This document shows, in pieces, positions 12,955 to 25,700 of a stretch of DNA of 64,000 nucleotides. This DNA is from Gymnorhina tibicen. Its lineage: Eukaryota > Chordata > Aves > Passeriformes > Artamidae. A model generated the notes under the pieces. That model did no database searches and was not told the origin of the DNA. It saw only the letters and a program-made list of their open reading frames with translations. The DNA lies in assembly GCA_013399875.1 (NCBI GenBank), contig VXAZ01002516.1, positions 62,001 through 126,000 of the forward strand, read 5' to 3'. How positions within the stretch are numbered: the stretch's first letter is position 1; each line of letters starts with the position of its first letter. The translations under genes and the position numbers were made by a program.

Positions 12955-15235
12955 AAGCTTTCTATAATGTCAGGACAATAAATAGTGCCAAGATACTAAA
13001 AAAACAATCCAGCTGGGGTAGTATGTAAAGCTGTAGATTTTCAAATTACGTAGTGCAACAATACAGCACAGAAATCATATTAAAATTTTAATGCATTCTT
13101 CTGACGTTTTCTTTATGTCCAGAGCCCAGGAATGACACCAGATTTTTTTTTCCTGCTTGTGCCTGATAATTCTCATTAACATCACTTAGAAATCTATAAA
13201 AATGAAAAGACTGCTGCTCCATAGACAGTCATAGAGCTTGGGAAGTGACAAACAAAGCAGCATTTGCTGAAGAGCAGACTGTCAAGCAAAAGTGACAGAC
13301 AAGGCCAATTACCATATGCAAATAAGACAGCATTCATTATATAATTTAAAAAAAAAGCTATATTTGTCAAAAGTACTGCTATTCAGAACCGATTCTCTGG
13401 CAGGATGAACCCTGTGGAGTTTCAGGTTTTATGAGCTTCTGCATCACGTTTTTTTTAGAATGGTAAAATGTGTTTTTGCTCAACTCAATTTTTCCTATGG
13501 TTTTGCATATTACTTTCCCCTGTTTCTCCACAGGAAAATGTTGAGTGCCTTTAAAGTAGATAGCTTATTGCCATTTTGAATCCAGACTTGTCCATTTACT
13601 CTGTTATTCTTTTCCAAAAAACTGCAGCTGCTTCAGGGAAGACACAGGTTACTCTACAATGAAATGGTTAGTCTCACTTTTTTTCTGCTGTTCTTGGGAG
13701 CAGTCTTTGTCTGGATGAACTCCAAAGCAATACCCCAGCTGACTTAAATGTGGCCATGGCTTTGTTTCCTACCTTCAAAATATTGACCTAGGTGTCATGT
13801 ATGATCACTGCATGTTTCTGGTGAGAACACCAGAAACATACTGAAATATGTTTGGAATTTGAGAGTATCTGCTCCAGCGATGCCCTTCTACAGAGTGGTT
13901 GTTCTACGTTTCCCTTCCCTACAGTCACATGGATCCAAGTGCATTCATGGAAGAATAAGAATATGCAGTCCCCACAGCTTGCCTACATGTGGAATTTATT
14001 AGGAATTAAATTAGAAGAATTTGAAATTTGGTAGCTATTTCACACTGTAACTGATACAGAAGCTAATATTCTGCACTTCTGAGGGATATTGAGTTATCTT
14101 CACAGAAGCACTGGGTACTATTTCAAAATTTCTTTCCACACATCTGGAGAGGGCTGGTGTTATATTCCTGCCATCTCCCTTGGGATGGCCTAGCAGTAAG
14201 CCAGACTGGAGAACTGCCTTCCAGAAAGCTTCCCTAAACAAACAACAGTTTCCTTCCAGCTAGGGCTATTATCTTAAGTTGCTCATAGAGAGTAAGAGCA
14301 CCAGGGCACATCCAAATAAAAAAAGCAGGGAGGGAAACGGTTGGCCAAACACAGCAGCGAGGTGGTACAGCTGATTTTTGTAGCACTGCCTTCAGCTGAG
14401 AATGGCTGTGGAAGCCAGAGGCAATGTGCAAGAAGGGCAGTTTTGGGCAGGGGAGCAAAGACATTTTCCATGTCAGCTATTCTGTACATGCAGCTTTAGG
14501 GGTGCAATCTGGAGAGCCACTGACAGTGGCAGCTCCTTCACAGGAGCGTGCAAGCCTTGGGCTTGTGATCTGAGTGACCTCTTAGAGAAGCTCACTGCTG
14601 TCCACTGACTATATAAACAGCTTCAGTAGATGAGACTAATGTAGATGTTCAGAAGAGCTGGAGTTTTAGTGCTGCTTCCTTCAATACAGAATACCAATAG
14701 CTCTTGTTTAAAAGTGGTTTTTTTTGCCAGTTTGGCTAACATAATTAGCTAATTATCACGGTAATTGCCATTCACCATGGCAGTCAAGAGTAAGTCTCTG
14801 TTGTTTTAAACCCTGTGGAGCTGATTAAGAGGATCACTGACCCAGAAGTCCACGGACTTAAGAAAGTCAGTGAATGGTTTCCCCAGAGAGAATAAAGGCA
14901 GATTTCTGGGAATAAGATCCACTGCTTAGATTCCTGTGAGAGAAGTGCATTCACCTCTTGCTCACAATCTCCAGGATTTTTCCAAGCTTTTAGTTTCCAG
15001 AGCAGAATTGCGAAAGTTATACATTCTTGTTTGCAAAGCTGCTGTCAGTGCTTTACTAGCAGTGCCCCAGTTGAGCATATTTCACTGTGTGCAATGGCTG
15101 TATTTAGTGAAAGCAATCATGCTGACAGTCTGCATGATGGAAGCCCTAATCTGTGCAGTGTCATGCACTGTGCATCACCACGAGGGAATCTCTAGTGACT
15201 TGGTATTAATGAGAGGGAAGCAGTGGTAGTTACTA
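12955..15235. other. Unrecognised non-coding DNA with an AT-rich palindrome
   Basis: I see no gene. A perfect 16-bp palindrome lies at 14741-14756 (see finding). A frame of 97 codons at 14936-15229 is the longest here. It has no domain, signal peptide pattern or homology I recognise, and I treat it as chance. Confidence 0.55.
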
Positions 15236-15330
15236 TTTCTTATGACTTATCCTGCTCCGCAGATGTTTAAAGCACTTTACAAAACAAATAAAGCAGGTAT
15301 CCCTGCTGATAACTATGCAGAGTAGCAAGG
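15236..15330 (+). repeat. Possible MIR-like ancient SINE fragment
   Basis: The phrase 'tttaaagcactttacaaaac' followed by 'aggtatccctg' and 'aaggcacag' follows the order of MIR-type SINEs (a 'gcgctttaca' block, then 'aggtattatccc', then 'gaggcacag'). Substitutions are heavy and spacing is shortened, so the call rests on order more than identity. Confidence 0.38.
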
Positions 15331-15474
15331 CACAGTTGGCATCCTCATGATTCCTGCTGCAGAGGGTGTAAAGAAAGAAAGCTGGGAAACAGTGAGAAGA
15401 GCACCACCTTCTAGTGCTGTCAGAGATCTGGGTAAATGGAGAGTAGTCAGCCTTGTAGAACCCTTAACAGACAG

Positions 15475-15592
15475 AAGTGTTAAAAAAACATGTAGATGTG
15501 GTTTAGTGGGAGATTTGGCAGTGCTGGGTTAACAGTTGGACTCAAAGACCCTAGATGTCTTTTTCAACCTTAAAGATTCTATGATTCTATGA
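15475..15592 (+). repeat. CR1 LINE, very short 3' end
   Basis: About 118 bases of CR1 3' UTR in plus orientation. It starts at 'gtgttaaaaaaacatgtagatgtgg', passes through 'gttggactcaaagacc...tttttcaacctt', and ends 'attctatgattctatga'. The block that usually follows 'gatgtgg' (a 'cacttagggacat'-like stretch) is missing, which suggests a small internal deletion. It is strongly 5'-truncated and cannot code for anything. The tail is nearly perfect, so this looks younger than the ancient CR1 blocks at 19, 44 and 46 kb. Confidence 0.92.
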
Positions 15593-15599
15593 AAATTCT

Positions 15600-18500
15600 G
15601 CTTACTATTTCCATTATATAGTGTTTTAGTGTCTCCTTCTCCCATCTTGGATTAGGGCTTCATGCACAAATGGTATGAAGAATTAATGCTCAGGCTTAAT
15701 TTTCCCACTGACACAAACCTAAATTATTCCCCCAAAACACAGAATATAGGAAAGCAAAGAATGTGTTTACCTTGTCTCTCTTTCATGCAGAGAATATTTC
15801 CATGCAGACACTATTCTAACAGCTAAGAGTAAAATAAAGCATTACTGTTATTAGTAAAAGTCACCTCTTGACTTCTGGGTATTGCTCTGTTTTCCTCTTT
15901 TGTAACTCTGTATTGTCTGAAGACCCTGATCTGCATCACAGGCAGTGACAGAGTGATATGAAGTATATGCAGGGGACATAAGTCTTTCACCTCCTGCTAA
16001 ACTTTTGATATTAAAAATAATAATAGTTTAAAAATCCAGTCTGTATTCCAAAACGGTGGATTTCTCCAGTTACAGGTTATTTTTTCCACTTTCCTCTCTG
16101 TTTAATCACCAGCTTCTGGTGCCAGCTTCTGTGGTTTTCAGCTACCAGTGTGTATTGAGGCTGAACTGGTATGTCCCAAAGTAAAAATTACTCTGAAACA
16201 GCAGCTCAGGAGTTGCCTACACATGCTTCATTTTTTCATGTCCTTCATGATCAAAGCCTGTTCTTTCCATCTGACTAATGCACTAACCTTGGTCTGAATA
16301 AATGTGCACCTTCAGTCACCACTAGCAAAAGGTGCCCAAAGTTACTCAGCTAGGGGTACACACAGTGAAAGTGAAAGAAACCTGACAAGAGATCATCATT
16401 ATCAACACTGATAGTGGTTTGGCATATCTCATGTGGATGTCTGACCATGAATTCACCTGTGGGATCAATGTTTCTTTCAGGAAGGTCTCTGGATGGGAGA
16501 AAGCCATAACCTCAAAATGGGGTTGCCAAATCCTAAACTTATTCCCTCATTTGCTTCAGTGAGGAAGAAAGTTTGATGGTGTTCATGATGCACTGCAAAA
16601 TATATACCTTTATTCAATCATTTCTTAACTGAATGTTCTGCTTAATCTTAAAAAAATCACTCCAGATTGGCTTGTCTCCACTCAGTTTCCAAGAACACCC
16701 TGATTTCTTCACATTACTGTAAATTTTACAAAGCTAACACCCTTCTCTATCCCAGTTTTAGCTCCTTATCATAAATATTGCTATGGTCTGTCTTTACTTC
16801 ATTGCTTTTTATGTGATCTTACAGAACAGCTTGCAAAACATCTGGTAGTAAATGGCTTATATTTTGAGGCTATAATTGCATGAGGAACTTTTAGAGACAT
16901 AAGTAAGTTTTGGATAAAAGTCATATTCAGAGTATAGTACTTTGCACTATTGTAAGAAGATCAGAGAAATTTCCTCATGAAACCAAAATCTTGAAAAAGC
17001 TGGGGATTTTTTTTTACTTTGCTAGCACAAATAGTGTTATAACAAAGTATTGGTTCTGAATTTGCTGTAGATATAACTTTGCATAAATCTGTTTTGGTTT
17101 TGGATGAAAGAAGGATACTATTTTCAACAGCACATACCCACATCAAATGGTTCAAGGGAGTAAAGTTTTACTGAGCTTGGTGAAGTTACGCTGATCTATT
17201 GCTATAGCATAACAGCCAGTTCTGGGCACTGTAATAAAACTGAATATAGTTAAATCATACTGTAGGTAGTGAAAACAGTGCCACTGTTTCATAAAACCCA
17301 TGAAAAAATGTTATGGATAAGTATGCCCTGATGCTACTGCAGAAACACTGGTTTCTGGGGTCAGGAAAAAGCATGAGCATTACTGTTATGACAATATTAA
17401 AGTGTGTGGAGAAGCTACTGGAATTAAAATGATGGAATAAAAAGTTTGCACTTATACCATATATTTATTTAATAAATAGAACAGAACTCTTCATATAAAT
17501 CTCTGAGAATTTACAGACTAGCTTGTGCTAAAAGAAAGATTATTTGGTCACAACCAGGTTTCTGGTCTTTTCTTTACCCAGAAGTGTCCCCTCTTCCAGT
17601 ATATGAGACAAGAAAACTTTTGTCTAACATATTTGAGTCTCAGTGGTATGAAAATAAATTTCAATAGTTCTAAACCTTGTACCTCAAATATGGGTACTAT
17701 GACAAGTTACCCATTAAGTTATGTACCTTTCCTCACAATTATCACATAACAACATGGGCTGTTTTGTTTGGTTGTTAAAACTGAAGTATTCAAACACAGA
17801 GGATCAAAGTCACTGGGCTCATGGCTTTGTGAGGATTCATGACAGCAATCATAAAAAAGGTTAATGAGCAGCACAGACAATGCACATCAAGCACAGTAAG
17901 TCACCATCTAATCCAAAGTATAATGAAACAGTTCAAGTTTAGAATTTAGTTACAATATAAGAAAGGAAAATCTTTCATTGAGTCTCTCCCTTTTAATTCT
18001 CTTTCAAAGTAACTATAGGAGATGGTAAATGCAGGATGAGACAGAAAATCTGCCTATAGAAAGGGCAGAAAATAAGAAAGAATCTTTTAAGCTCAATGAT
18101 ATATTTTTAAACTTTTTTTCTCTTCCCTTTTCTTTTGACCAGCCTTAGGCTGGTGCTTTGATCTATATTTCAGTCAGCAAGGTCCCTTATCAGAGAAAAC
18201 ACAAGAAAAGGACAGTGAAAGATACAGATAGAATGACAAATAGATGCACCTTGAGTCACTACAGAGTGACTTTTCTGCTCTTCAGAATTAATTCTATCTG
18301 GAAACCATATCTGCGATGGGAATGGACCAGAGCTTTGCCCTGAGGGCCTAAACCAACTCATGCTGATTGCAAAAAGCACTTTTTGATATGTAGACTGATC
18401 AGTCTAAGATTCCAGAGGATAAAACAATAACATACAATGTTCTGGCATTCCTTGGATGCTCCTTTTTGTGCTCCCCTCCCTTCCTGCAGTGAGGGCAGCT

Positions 18501-19020
18501 CCTCTGTCCCGCCATATGCTTGTTTTCATGTGTGTGTACACCTCCCTGCCTTCTAGGAATAACTTTTATGTGCACTGTGTAAGGCATATAGATCAAAACT
18601 AGCCCAGTAGTCTGTCTCTGCCACACCAGGGACAGATGCCTGGGGTAAAAGAAGGGCCAGAAAGCCCTTCACTGCTCATGTTTTACAAGCCAGAAACAGA
18701 GGTGGTAGCTCTCTTCGGTCACCCTCAGTGTATTCTCCTTTCAGACATATAAAGCACCTTTACCACAGTGGTAATTTTTAGCATCAGTAGCTTTCACATA
18801 TGTGTAAGGAATTACTCCAGTTTGCTTGCTTTGAACTGAGTGTGTGGCAGAATATTCTCATGACTTTAAGTTCATGTATTAGAAGTTGATCCCTCTTCAT
18901 GGCCTCCTTGTTGCCCCTGCTCTGCACCACCTCTTCCCCAGGAGTCCTGGTCCACCTCATTGTTTATTGCACAGTTGGCACCCACACCTTTGATCAGCTG
19001 TCCTACCCTTTTCCATGCCT
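15600..19020. other. Unrecognised non-coding DNA
   Basis: No gene, RNA gene or confident repeat. Frames are short. Around 17.4 kb there are AT-rich runs only. Confidence 0.55.
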
Positions 19021-19021
19021 T

Positions 19022-19560
19022 TCCCACTTCTGGGTGAAACAGAAAGACCAGAAATGCACAAAGCATTGAAGGTGCAAGCATATCATAGATTTATACACTA
19101 GCATAATAACATTACCTATTTTCTCTATTCATTTCCTGATATTTCCTGAGGTTTGATTGGCTTTTTACAATACTGAATATTGAGTTGATGTTTTTATAGA
19201 ACTAGCTATGATATTCCCAGTATCTCTCTCTTGAATGATAATAGTCAGCCCAGAGTCCATAATTTTGTAACTAAAGCTTTATTGCTTTTACCTGTGTAAA
19301 TTACTTTTCATTTATCCATATTGAATTTCATTTTCCATTTTATCTCTCAGTCACTTAGCCTTGTACAGTCTTTTTGCAAATCTTTGCAGTCAGCTCTCAG
19401 TTTTACTAAGCCAAGCAAGTTCATGCCATGAGCAAAGTTTGTGTCCTCATTCTCTTCACCTTAGAGATTTGTGCACTTTCCTGGTGTTTTCAAGCAGCTG
19501 ATTCAGGGCCATAGTACCAAGCAAAGTGAGACAAACTACTCTTCCTCAGCCTTGCTACTA
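19022..19560 (-). repeat. Ancient CR1/L3-like LINE, first block
   Basis: This is an old LINE remnant of the CR1/L3 group, lying on the minus strand. Recognisable landmarks in plus-strand order are 'gaccagaaatgcac', 'catagatttatac', 'cctatt...cctttcctgatatttcctgag' spacing, 'gattggctttt', 'tctctctcttgaatgataa', 'cattgaatttcat' with 'ccattttatctctcagtcac', and 'tttgcagtcagctctcag'. These follow the order of the antisense reverse-transcriptase region of amniote-wide CR1/L3 copies that I know from turtle, crocodile and bird DNA. Divergence is high and the frame is lost. It stops near 19560 and appears to resume near 20590. Confidence 0.72.
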
Positions 19561-20584
19561 GAATTATTTGTACTTTATGCTTCCAACATTTTGCATAGCT
19601 GGATATGGGCCATCATCTTCCCATCTATTTTTATCTACTTTTTCACTTTTTTTTCTCATATTCATCCTCCTTATAGAGAAACTGCATTATTCGTCTCTTT
19701 GAACATGCATAGCATTTTGAGATGGAGTTTGGAATAGTTCTGTTTCATAGGGAAAACAAAGCTTTCTCCAGAACAATGTTCAGCCTGAGGGCAGCTAGAA
19801 AACTTGTGTAATGCCAAGCTAAGAAAAGAGAAATGATATTGTGTGTTTAGCTGTCACATTGGATAATGGTGATTAAAGCACATTAATTTCTGTAGCCAGC
19901 AATACACACTGAGTGATATGACCAGCAGCACATCAACCAAATGGTCTTACACACTTCCACCTGAATCAAGAGTAGGTGACTTCAGAGGAAAGTGCAGAAT
20001 GCAGCTCTTGCTCTTGCTTCAGGACCCATAATAAAAATACCTTCACACAAGATTTAATTTGGTCACAGTCATTCTCAAGTATAATTTCTTTGGAAATTTG
20101 ATCTTTTTCATTTTTCTTGGTTTATTTTTTTTTCTCTGCAGATATTCCTCTAACCTAGAGGCTCAAAGAAAGGTCATAAAATGCTGTCTAGTGAACACAC
20201 ATACCACCCTCCCAAAGGAAGTCTGGACAGATAGTTCAGTGGTACCATTGATAAGGTGATTTGGTGACTAGCACACCACTGCCCTTACAAGTTCATGGAG
20301 ATGGTTTTACAGCCCTTCATGGTTCAGCTCTTAACTAAATCCACCTGATTTGCATGTCCCACTCGTGGTTCATTTACTGAGCTTTTCCCCTTTCGGGCTG
20401 TCTATAAATATGCCATCATGTCCTCTAAACCTTATTAAAACTTCCTGAAGCACAGTAACAACAAACTTCCCACCACAGTCAGCAGCAGATTTCAATGGAG
20501 CTGCTCATGAGTATGGACTCTGTGGTTTGGCACAGACAAAAACCACTGGTGTGTAGGCTACTGCACCTCTAACCTCTTTTACAG
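19561..20584. other. About 1 kb of unrecognised sequence splitting an ancient LINE
   Basis: This segment separates two blocks of an ancient CR1/L3-like element that lie much closer together in the element as I know it. I see no LTR ends, tail or coding sequence that identifies an inserted element. It could be a decayed insertion or LINE sequence too diverged to recognise. Confidence 0.4.
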
Positions 20585-21090
20585 TAAGAATAGAATCTTA
20601 TTCCTTCTCCTTTTTTGCTATCTCGTAGTGAGGTCTAAATCCATGTGAAGTTTTAACTCTCACTCCATGGTTACCAAGTTTCCCTAACAGTCTCTTGTAA
20701 GGATCTTTACCAAAGGTCTTTTGAAAGCCTGAATAAATTTTATCCACCATTTCTCCCTCATTCAGTATTTTGTTAATTCTGAATGAGTGTTGGCAGCTTA
20801 GAGAGCTATTATTTGGCCTTGAGAAGCCTGAGGCTTTAGTCCTAGGAGGCTGTATACATTAAATTAATACATAACTCTATCTTTTATAATTTTCTTGACT
20901 ATTTTTCCTGCTGCTGAGGTATGTCCTGTGTATCTATAAAAGACAATTGCCTCTGGCACTTTATGGAAGATTAAGGCAGGCTTGGCTACAACCCAGTTGG
21001 CTGTGGTAGCAGGGTTTTATTTCAGATTTTTAACAATAAACTGTGTATCTTTAAACAGCAGTTCAGCTGCTTCATTATTTAGTCCCTCAT
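20585..21090 (-). repeat. Ancient CR1/L3-like LINE, second block
   Basis: This appears to continue the minus-strand LINE begun at 19.02 kb. Landmarks in plus order are 'ccatggttaccaagtttcc', 'agtctcttgtaaggatctttacc', 'aaaggtcttttgaaagcctgaa', 'atccaccatttctccctc' and 'tcttttataattttcttgact'. These correspond to a conserved ORF2 region of the CR1/L3 group read antisense. The element is dead, with many substitutions and small indels. Confidence 0.7.
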
Positions 21091-21498
21091 AGCTCCTAGA
21101 CAGCTAAGACACAGCAGTGATGATTAATTACTATGTAATGTGTAGTGTTATTCCACTACCTTTTTTTCCATATTTGTTTTGTGTTCTCAGAGAACATCTG
21201 ACCCTTGCTTCACGTTGATAATAGCACCTATTTAAGTTATTTTTGTAAACAAGAGTTTAAGCTCAGTAGCATAAGTCAATGTATTTTTTGCTTATTGCCT
21301 CTTGACATTGTGGAGAAGAATGTGTGTGACTGACACCATGTGCAAAGCAGAGGTAAGCAGAGGGAAAAAATGAAACAAAAGAAACACTTCATGCTACTGG
21401 TGAGGGCAAATCATTCTCTTTGAGACTGGGCTAAACAGTGCCCTGGTAGGTGAGCATAAATTGGATCTACTTTGAGTCAGATATACATTTGAAGAAAA

Positions 21499-21612
21499 TT
21501 GGTGTAATTTCCCTTAGACAAATGAAAAGGTCATTTACACCACTTGCAGCTCTGGCTCATTTATTTCAATGAAGTTATTCTGCATTTATGTGGGTGTAAC
21601 CCAGAACAGCAT
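21499..21612 (+). repeat. Possible ancient sauropsid repeat, 'ttcaatgaagtta...gtgtaac' type
   Basis: The stretch contains 'tttacaccacttgcag', 'atttcaatgaagtta' and 'tgtgggtgtaaccc' in that order. These echo an old sauropsid repeat, typically 'ttacacca...ttgacttcaatggagtta...ggtgtaac'. It is diverged and I cannot name the family. It may be related to the copies near 10.6 and 61.2 kb. Confidence 0.42.
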
Positions 21613-21619
21613 TTAGTTC

Positions 21620-24600
21620 ACTGTTAAGGTAATAACTTCTCTGCTCCTAATCCTGTGATGGTTGGTAGCAAAAATAGTCTGTGGGATACTGGCATGAATG
21701 AAACACGAAAAGGAGAGGAGAGGAGGCTCTCCACATGCAGAGAAAATAGTTTTTATTATTTTTTGAACCAATAGGTGGAAACTTGCTTGAACCTCTCATT
21801 CCCATTGTGCCAGGCACACAGCAACTTAACTGGGTAGAGGCTGTTGAGGCAATAACTTGTTTGGCTCTACTGCACTCCCCTCCCTCCTGCTCCCCAGCTA
21901 AACTGTGTTCTGAACACCCAGACAGCCAGCTGGGGCTCCTGGGCTGGTCTGGCTGGAAAGCAGCATACTCCAGGCTAATTCCTTATACCCACTTCAGTGT
22001 TTCTATCATTTCTTTGTGCCAAACACAGCAGAATGCAGCACAAAGATAAAAGAGAGAGACAATACCCTGCTCAAAGAGCTTGCAGCGGAAACAGGCACCT
22101 TCCAAAGAGGGAAATGGAGAGGCAGTCTGCCTGAGCTCTCACTAGAATAGAAAACTAGAAATAGAAAGTGAACTAGCAGTTCTTGAGACCCATATGTCTT
22201 TACAATGCACTTTGTTTTAGACAAAACACATCAGGTAATAATACCTTTCTTAGCTGGGTGCTGGAATTTTTGAGTACTGCTGCCCCAGATTAATTGCAGT
22301 CTTTGGAAACGCCTTGTGTTATCTCTCTGCTACGACTGATGATGATTTGTTTCTGCTTTGCAAGTTTGAGTTGGTTTATTGGAAATTTTATGAAGGTAAA
22401 AGAGGTTTATGGGGGTAAAGAGGAAGAATTATCACTGTATGTTAAAGGAAGAGTTATTACCACTACTCATAATAGCAGTGGGAAGGATTATCACTAGCAA
22501 AAACTCAAGAGGATTACTTGGAATTCAGCAATGTACAGTAAACAACTTTTATCTCTTGCAGAATGTCAGTGCATATTTTACAATATAGTTGGTGTTGGTG
22601 ATCCATGAAAAAAAATCTGCTGCAATTTAAGTTTAATCATTCTGAATCTTAGAATTAAATTAATATTCAGTTCTCACAAAACCAGTAGAAAAAAAAAAAC
22701 CTGCTTAAGAAAGGAACAGGGAAAAGCACTGTAATTTCATTTCAGTCTAATTCCAATTTAAAATCTTTGTATCAGCATCCTCTTGGCAAGTTTTCAGTTG
22801 ATTCATAAGACTCAGCAGAGCAGTATGAGCATGCAGATAACAGACATCAGATCACTAAGCAAACTATAGTTTCAAAACCTTCTGGTTTACATTAAACACT
22901 TTTTTAAAAGTACACAATATATTCCTGAATTTCCTATGTCACAGTCATAAATATCAACTGATTAAATGTTGTTCTTATTTAACAAAAGTACAGATTCTTC
23001 AAACACATTCACAGGCATACACACAAGCTCATCCTGTCGACAGAGATTAAACTCAGCGGAGCCAGGATTAAAAAAAAGGATAATGAAGACAGTATAAATG
23101 AAATTTATGTGAGGATTTGTTCTGGTAAGAAAAAAAAAGTAACCAGAATGAGGTTACATGTGAAAAAAACATTTCATATTCTGCTGGAAATTACTTGGAT
23201 AGTGTGAAGATAGGCAGCATATAATATAGAGAAAAGATGTAAAAGACCATGTAAAGAAAACGAGCCCATCTAGGATGTGATGGAATTACATGAACTAATA
23301 TTAGTTTTGCCCTTGGAAATTTATATTCACATTTATAGTTATAAATATAAAATCAGATTTATAAATCAAAAATACTCTGAGATGAATTCTGTACCAACTC
23401 TTGTCTTGCTATTCACTTATCAATGGGAGGGTTCAAATCAGCCTCTGCCAGAACTTAAGAATGTGAGTGATGCCCTGTTCTCTTTCACAGTTTTTATGCA
23501 GCTTTGTTCAGTAACTGTAAGGAGTCATAGCATATGTATATATACTATAACATATATATTTATTTATATATAAAAGTATGCATACAGCAACACACAAGAT
23601 TCTCAAATCTCTGATCAAGTTGTCCCCTTTTGGAAAGAAATCTTGGTTATTAGAGAAAAAAAAATCCCCAAGACAAAATGACATGCTAGTTATACATTCC
23701 TCCTCTTTTTCAAGACACTTGTACTATGAGTTTGTTTTGAAGTCACTCTTTTGCAATACAGTTATGTTCATGGAAATTAGGACTGGAATTACAAAGATGG
23801 AAAACTGTGAAAAATAAAAATTTGGGATGCTCTGGATCATTAAAAAGGGTACTTAACATTGTTTTGCAAAATTATGGAAAGCTCATGCAAATTACATCTT
23901 ATTTTAAATAAATTTGCTATGCATATATGCATACTAATTTTGAAAAATGAGTTTCTAATTTTTTGAAAAAAAATAAGTTGGAAAAATTAATGGTCTCATA
24001 TTGATGTATTTATTATGCTTAGGAATGTATTATGTTTAGGAAACTTAGATTCTCCTTTTCAAAGTACAAATCAATCATGGACAAAGCCACCTTTCCCAAA
24101 TGCACCCAGGTCTCACCTGGATGATCATCTCAGGGATATGCAGTGCAGGCAAATTGATCACAGTGCTTGTTCAACCTTCAAAGTCGGCCAAGTTAACAAA
24201 ACAAGTTAATAGTGATTAAAAAAAAATTTTGTATGAGGGCAATCCTGGTAAACCGGAGTAGTGACTGACCTACCCTTGGAAGCAGAAAGATCTAATTTTC
24301 CCCTCACACATTGCATCTACCACTGAAAAATCTAGGTATTTAAGATGAGAAGGGAATATGCCATACCAGTGGAAGGTAGTTCACACTTACAGCATTGCAT
24401 CCACACAGACGCTCCAGTGGATCCCCGTGAAAATGTTTTTCTTAAAAGTCATCTATATCAATATGTACTGACAGTCCCTAACACAAGTTTCTGTGCATAC
24501 TTTTCAGTGGCAGTGTACTGGTGTACTCTGCTTTCACTTGCAGGTGGCCCAGCATCACCTTCCTGAACTGTAGAAATCTTGCTTTACATAGAATTAACAC

Positions 24601-25210
24601 TTCAGGTGACAAAACACCTATTTATTTTCTCCTTTTGGTACATGATTTGGGATGAACAAAGCTCTTCCACCTTTCACATAGTATATTTCCAGCTTTCAAA
24701 GCAACTCTTTGGAAGAAGTCCATTTTCTGATGTGATTTGGTGTGTGGCCTCAGCAGGCAGCAGTGGAAGGTGAACCCTCAGTGAGGCAGAGCAGGAAGCA
24801 CAGAGGGAATGAGATCACTCACAGCCTAAGGTAGTGCCTGATATAGACCATGTTAGTAAGCACATTTCTCCTTTCTGCGGGAACTTTATTGAAACATTTT
24901 GATTTTAACAGTACATAATTTCCTAACACAGTTCCATCTCTTTGAAATTGCACCCGTGGTCCTCCAGTGGCATCTTGACTGCAAGGATGCAGTCTCCAAC
25001 AGCTCCATCCTCCAACAGCTTCCAAGCCCCCACTCAGGTGACAACTGCAGCCAACTTCCATCATATCATTCTTTAAATCTTGTCTTACCATGTAACCTCT
25101 TTACTTTGACCTTCAAGCCGACCAGGATCATGTGTCCTGACCGAACCATGTGACAAACTTGAATTTACTTAGTCTGGGATTTTCAAGGTAATGGGATGAA
25201 CTCCTGTGTC
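21620..25210. other. Unrecognised A+T-rich non-coding DNA
   Basis: No gene or confident repeat. TA-rich runs occur at 23530-23580 ('catatgtatatatact', 'atatatatttatttatata'). Short open frames at 23277-23817 run through this AT-rich DNA and look like chance. Confidence 0.55.
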
Positions 25211-25214
25211 AAGT

Positions 25215-25700
25215 AGGGTCTCCGGCAGCCTCAGCCTGCGGGCACTGCTAAGTCTGCTAAGTGGTGTGAAGATATAATTGTGATAATAATAGCACTGCTG
25301 AATCTCTGTTGAACTAAGGTGTTCTGCTACACTTTTGACCCTGCACATTTATACACCTTGTCCTGACTCCTGAAATGTTTTCAAAAGGGCTGTTTGTTGC
25401 TGCAGTGTCCTTGATGTGCACTTCTGGAGGCTGAGCCAGCGGGTGCTGCAGTGCTTGACAATCTTTAAATGCTTCAATGCTCTTGAATACCTGATATATT
25501 TGTAGCCTTCCTTCTTTTTGAAGCAGCTTTGAAAACAGTAAGACATACCCAACAGCAGTTCTCAGGCATTTAATGGCCAGTGCTTCACATCAAGTTGGCA
25601 GCATCTGTTTGCCAAATGACAAACACAGCCTGGGTCAGGTAAGCTCTGGGTCTCCACGTAACAAATCCGGAGGTGAGCAGAGTTGTTATTTCTCTCTCTC
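25215..25700 (-). pseudogene. hAT-superfamily transposase fragment, decayed
   Basis: On the minus strand a single frame reads as part of a hAT DNA-transposon transposase, the enzyme that cuts and pastes such elements. In reading order I see a CHLAN motif (25607-25621), an 'ELLLG' segment, then 'FKKKEGYKYIRYSRALKH'. Next is the strongest match, 'LKIVKHCSTRWLSLQKC', with STRWLSL at 25427-25447, then 'TLQQQTALLKTF' and 'RVKSVAEHLSS'. In hAT-derived proteins these segments occur in this order in the middle of the transposase core. The frame has two in-frame stops, TGA at 25562-25564 and TAA at 25349-25351, and similarity continues on both sides of each. It is a fossil. The N-terminal BED finger and C-terminal dimerisation region are not seen. 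I do not know the exact family. Confidence 0.72.
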
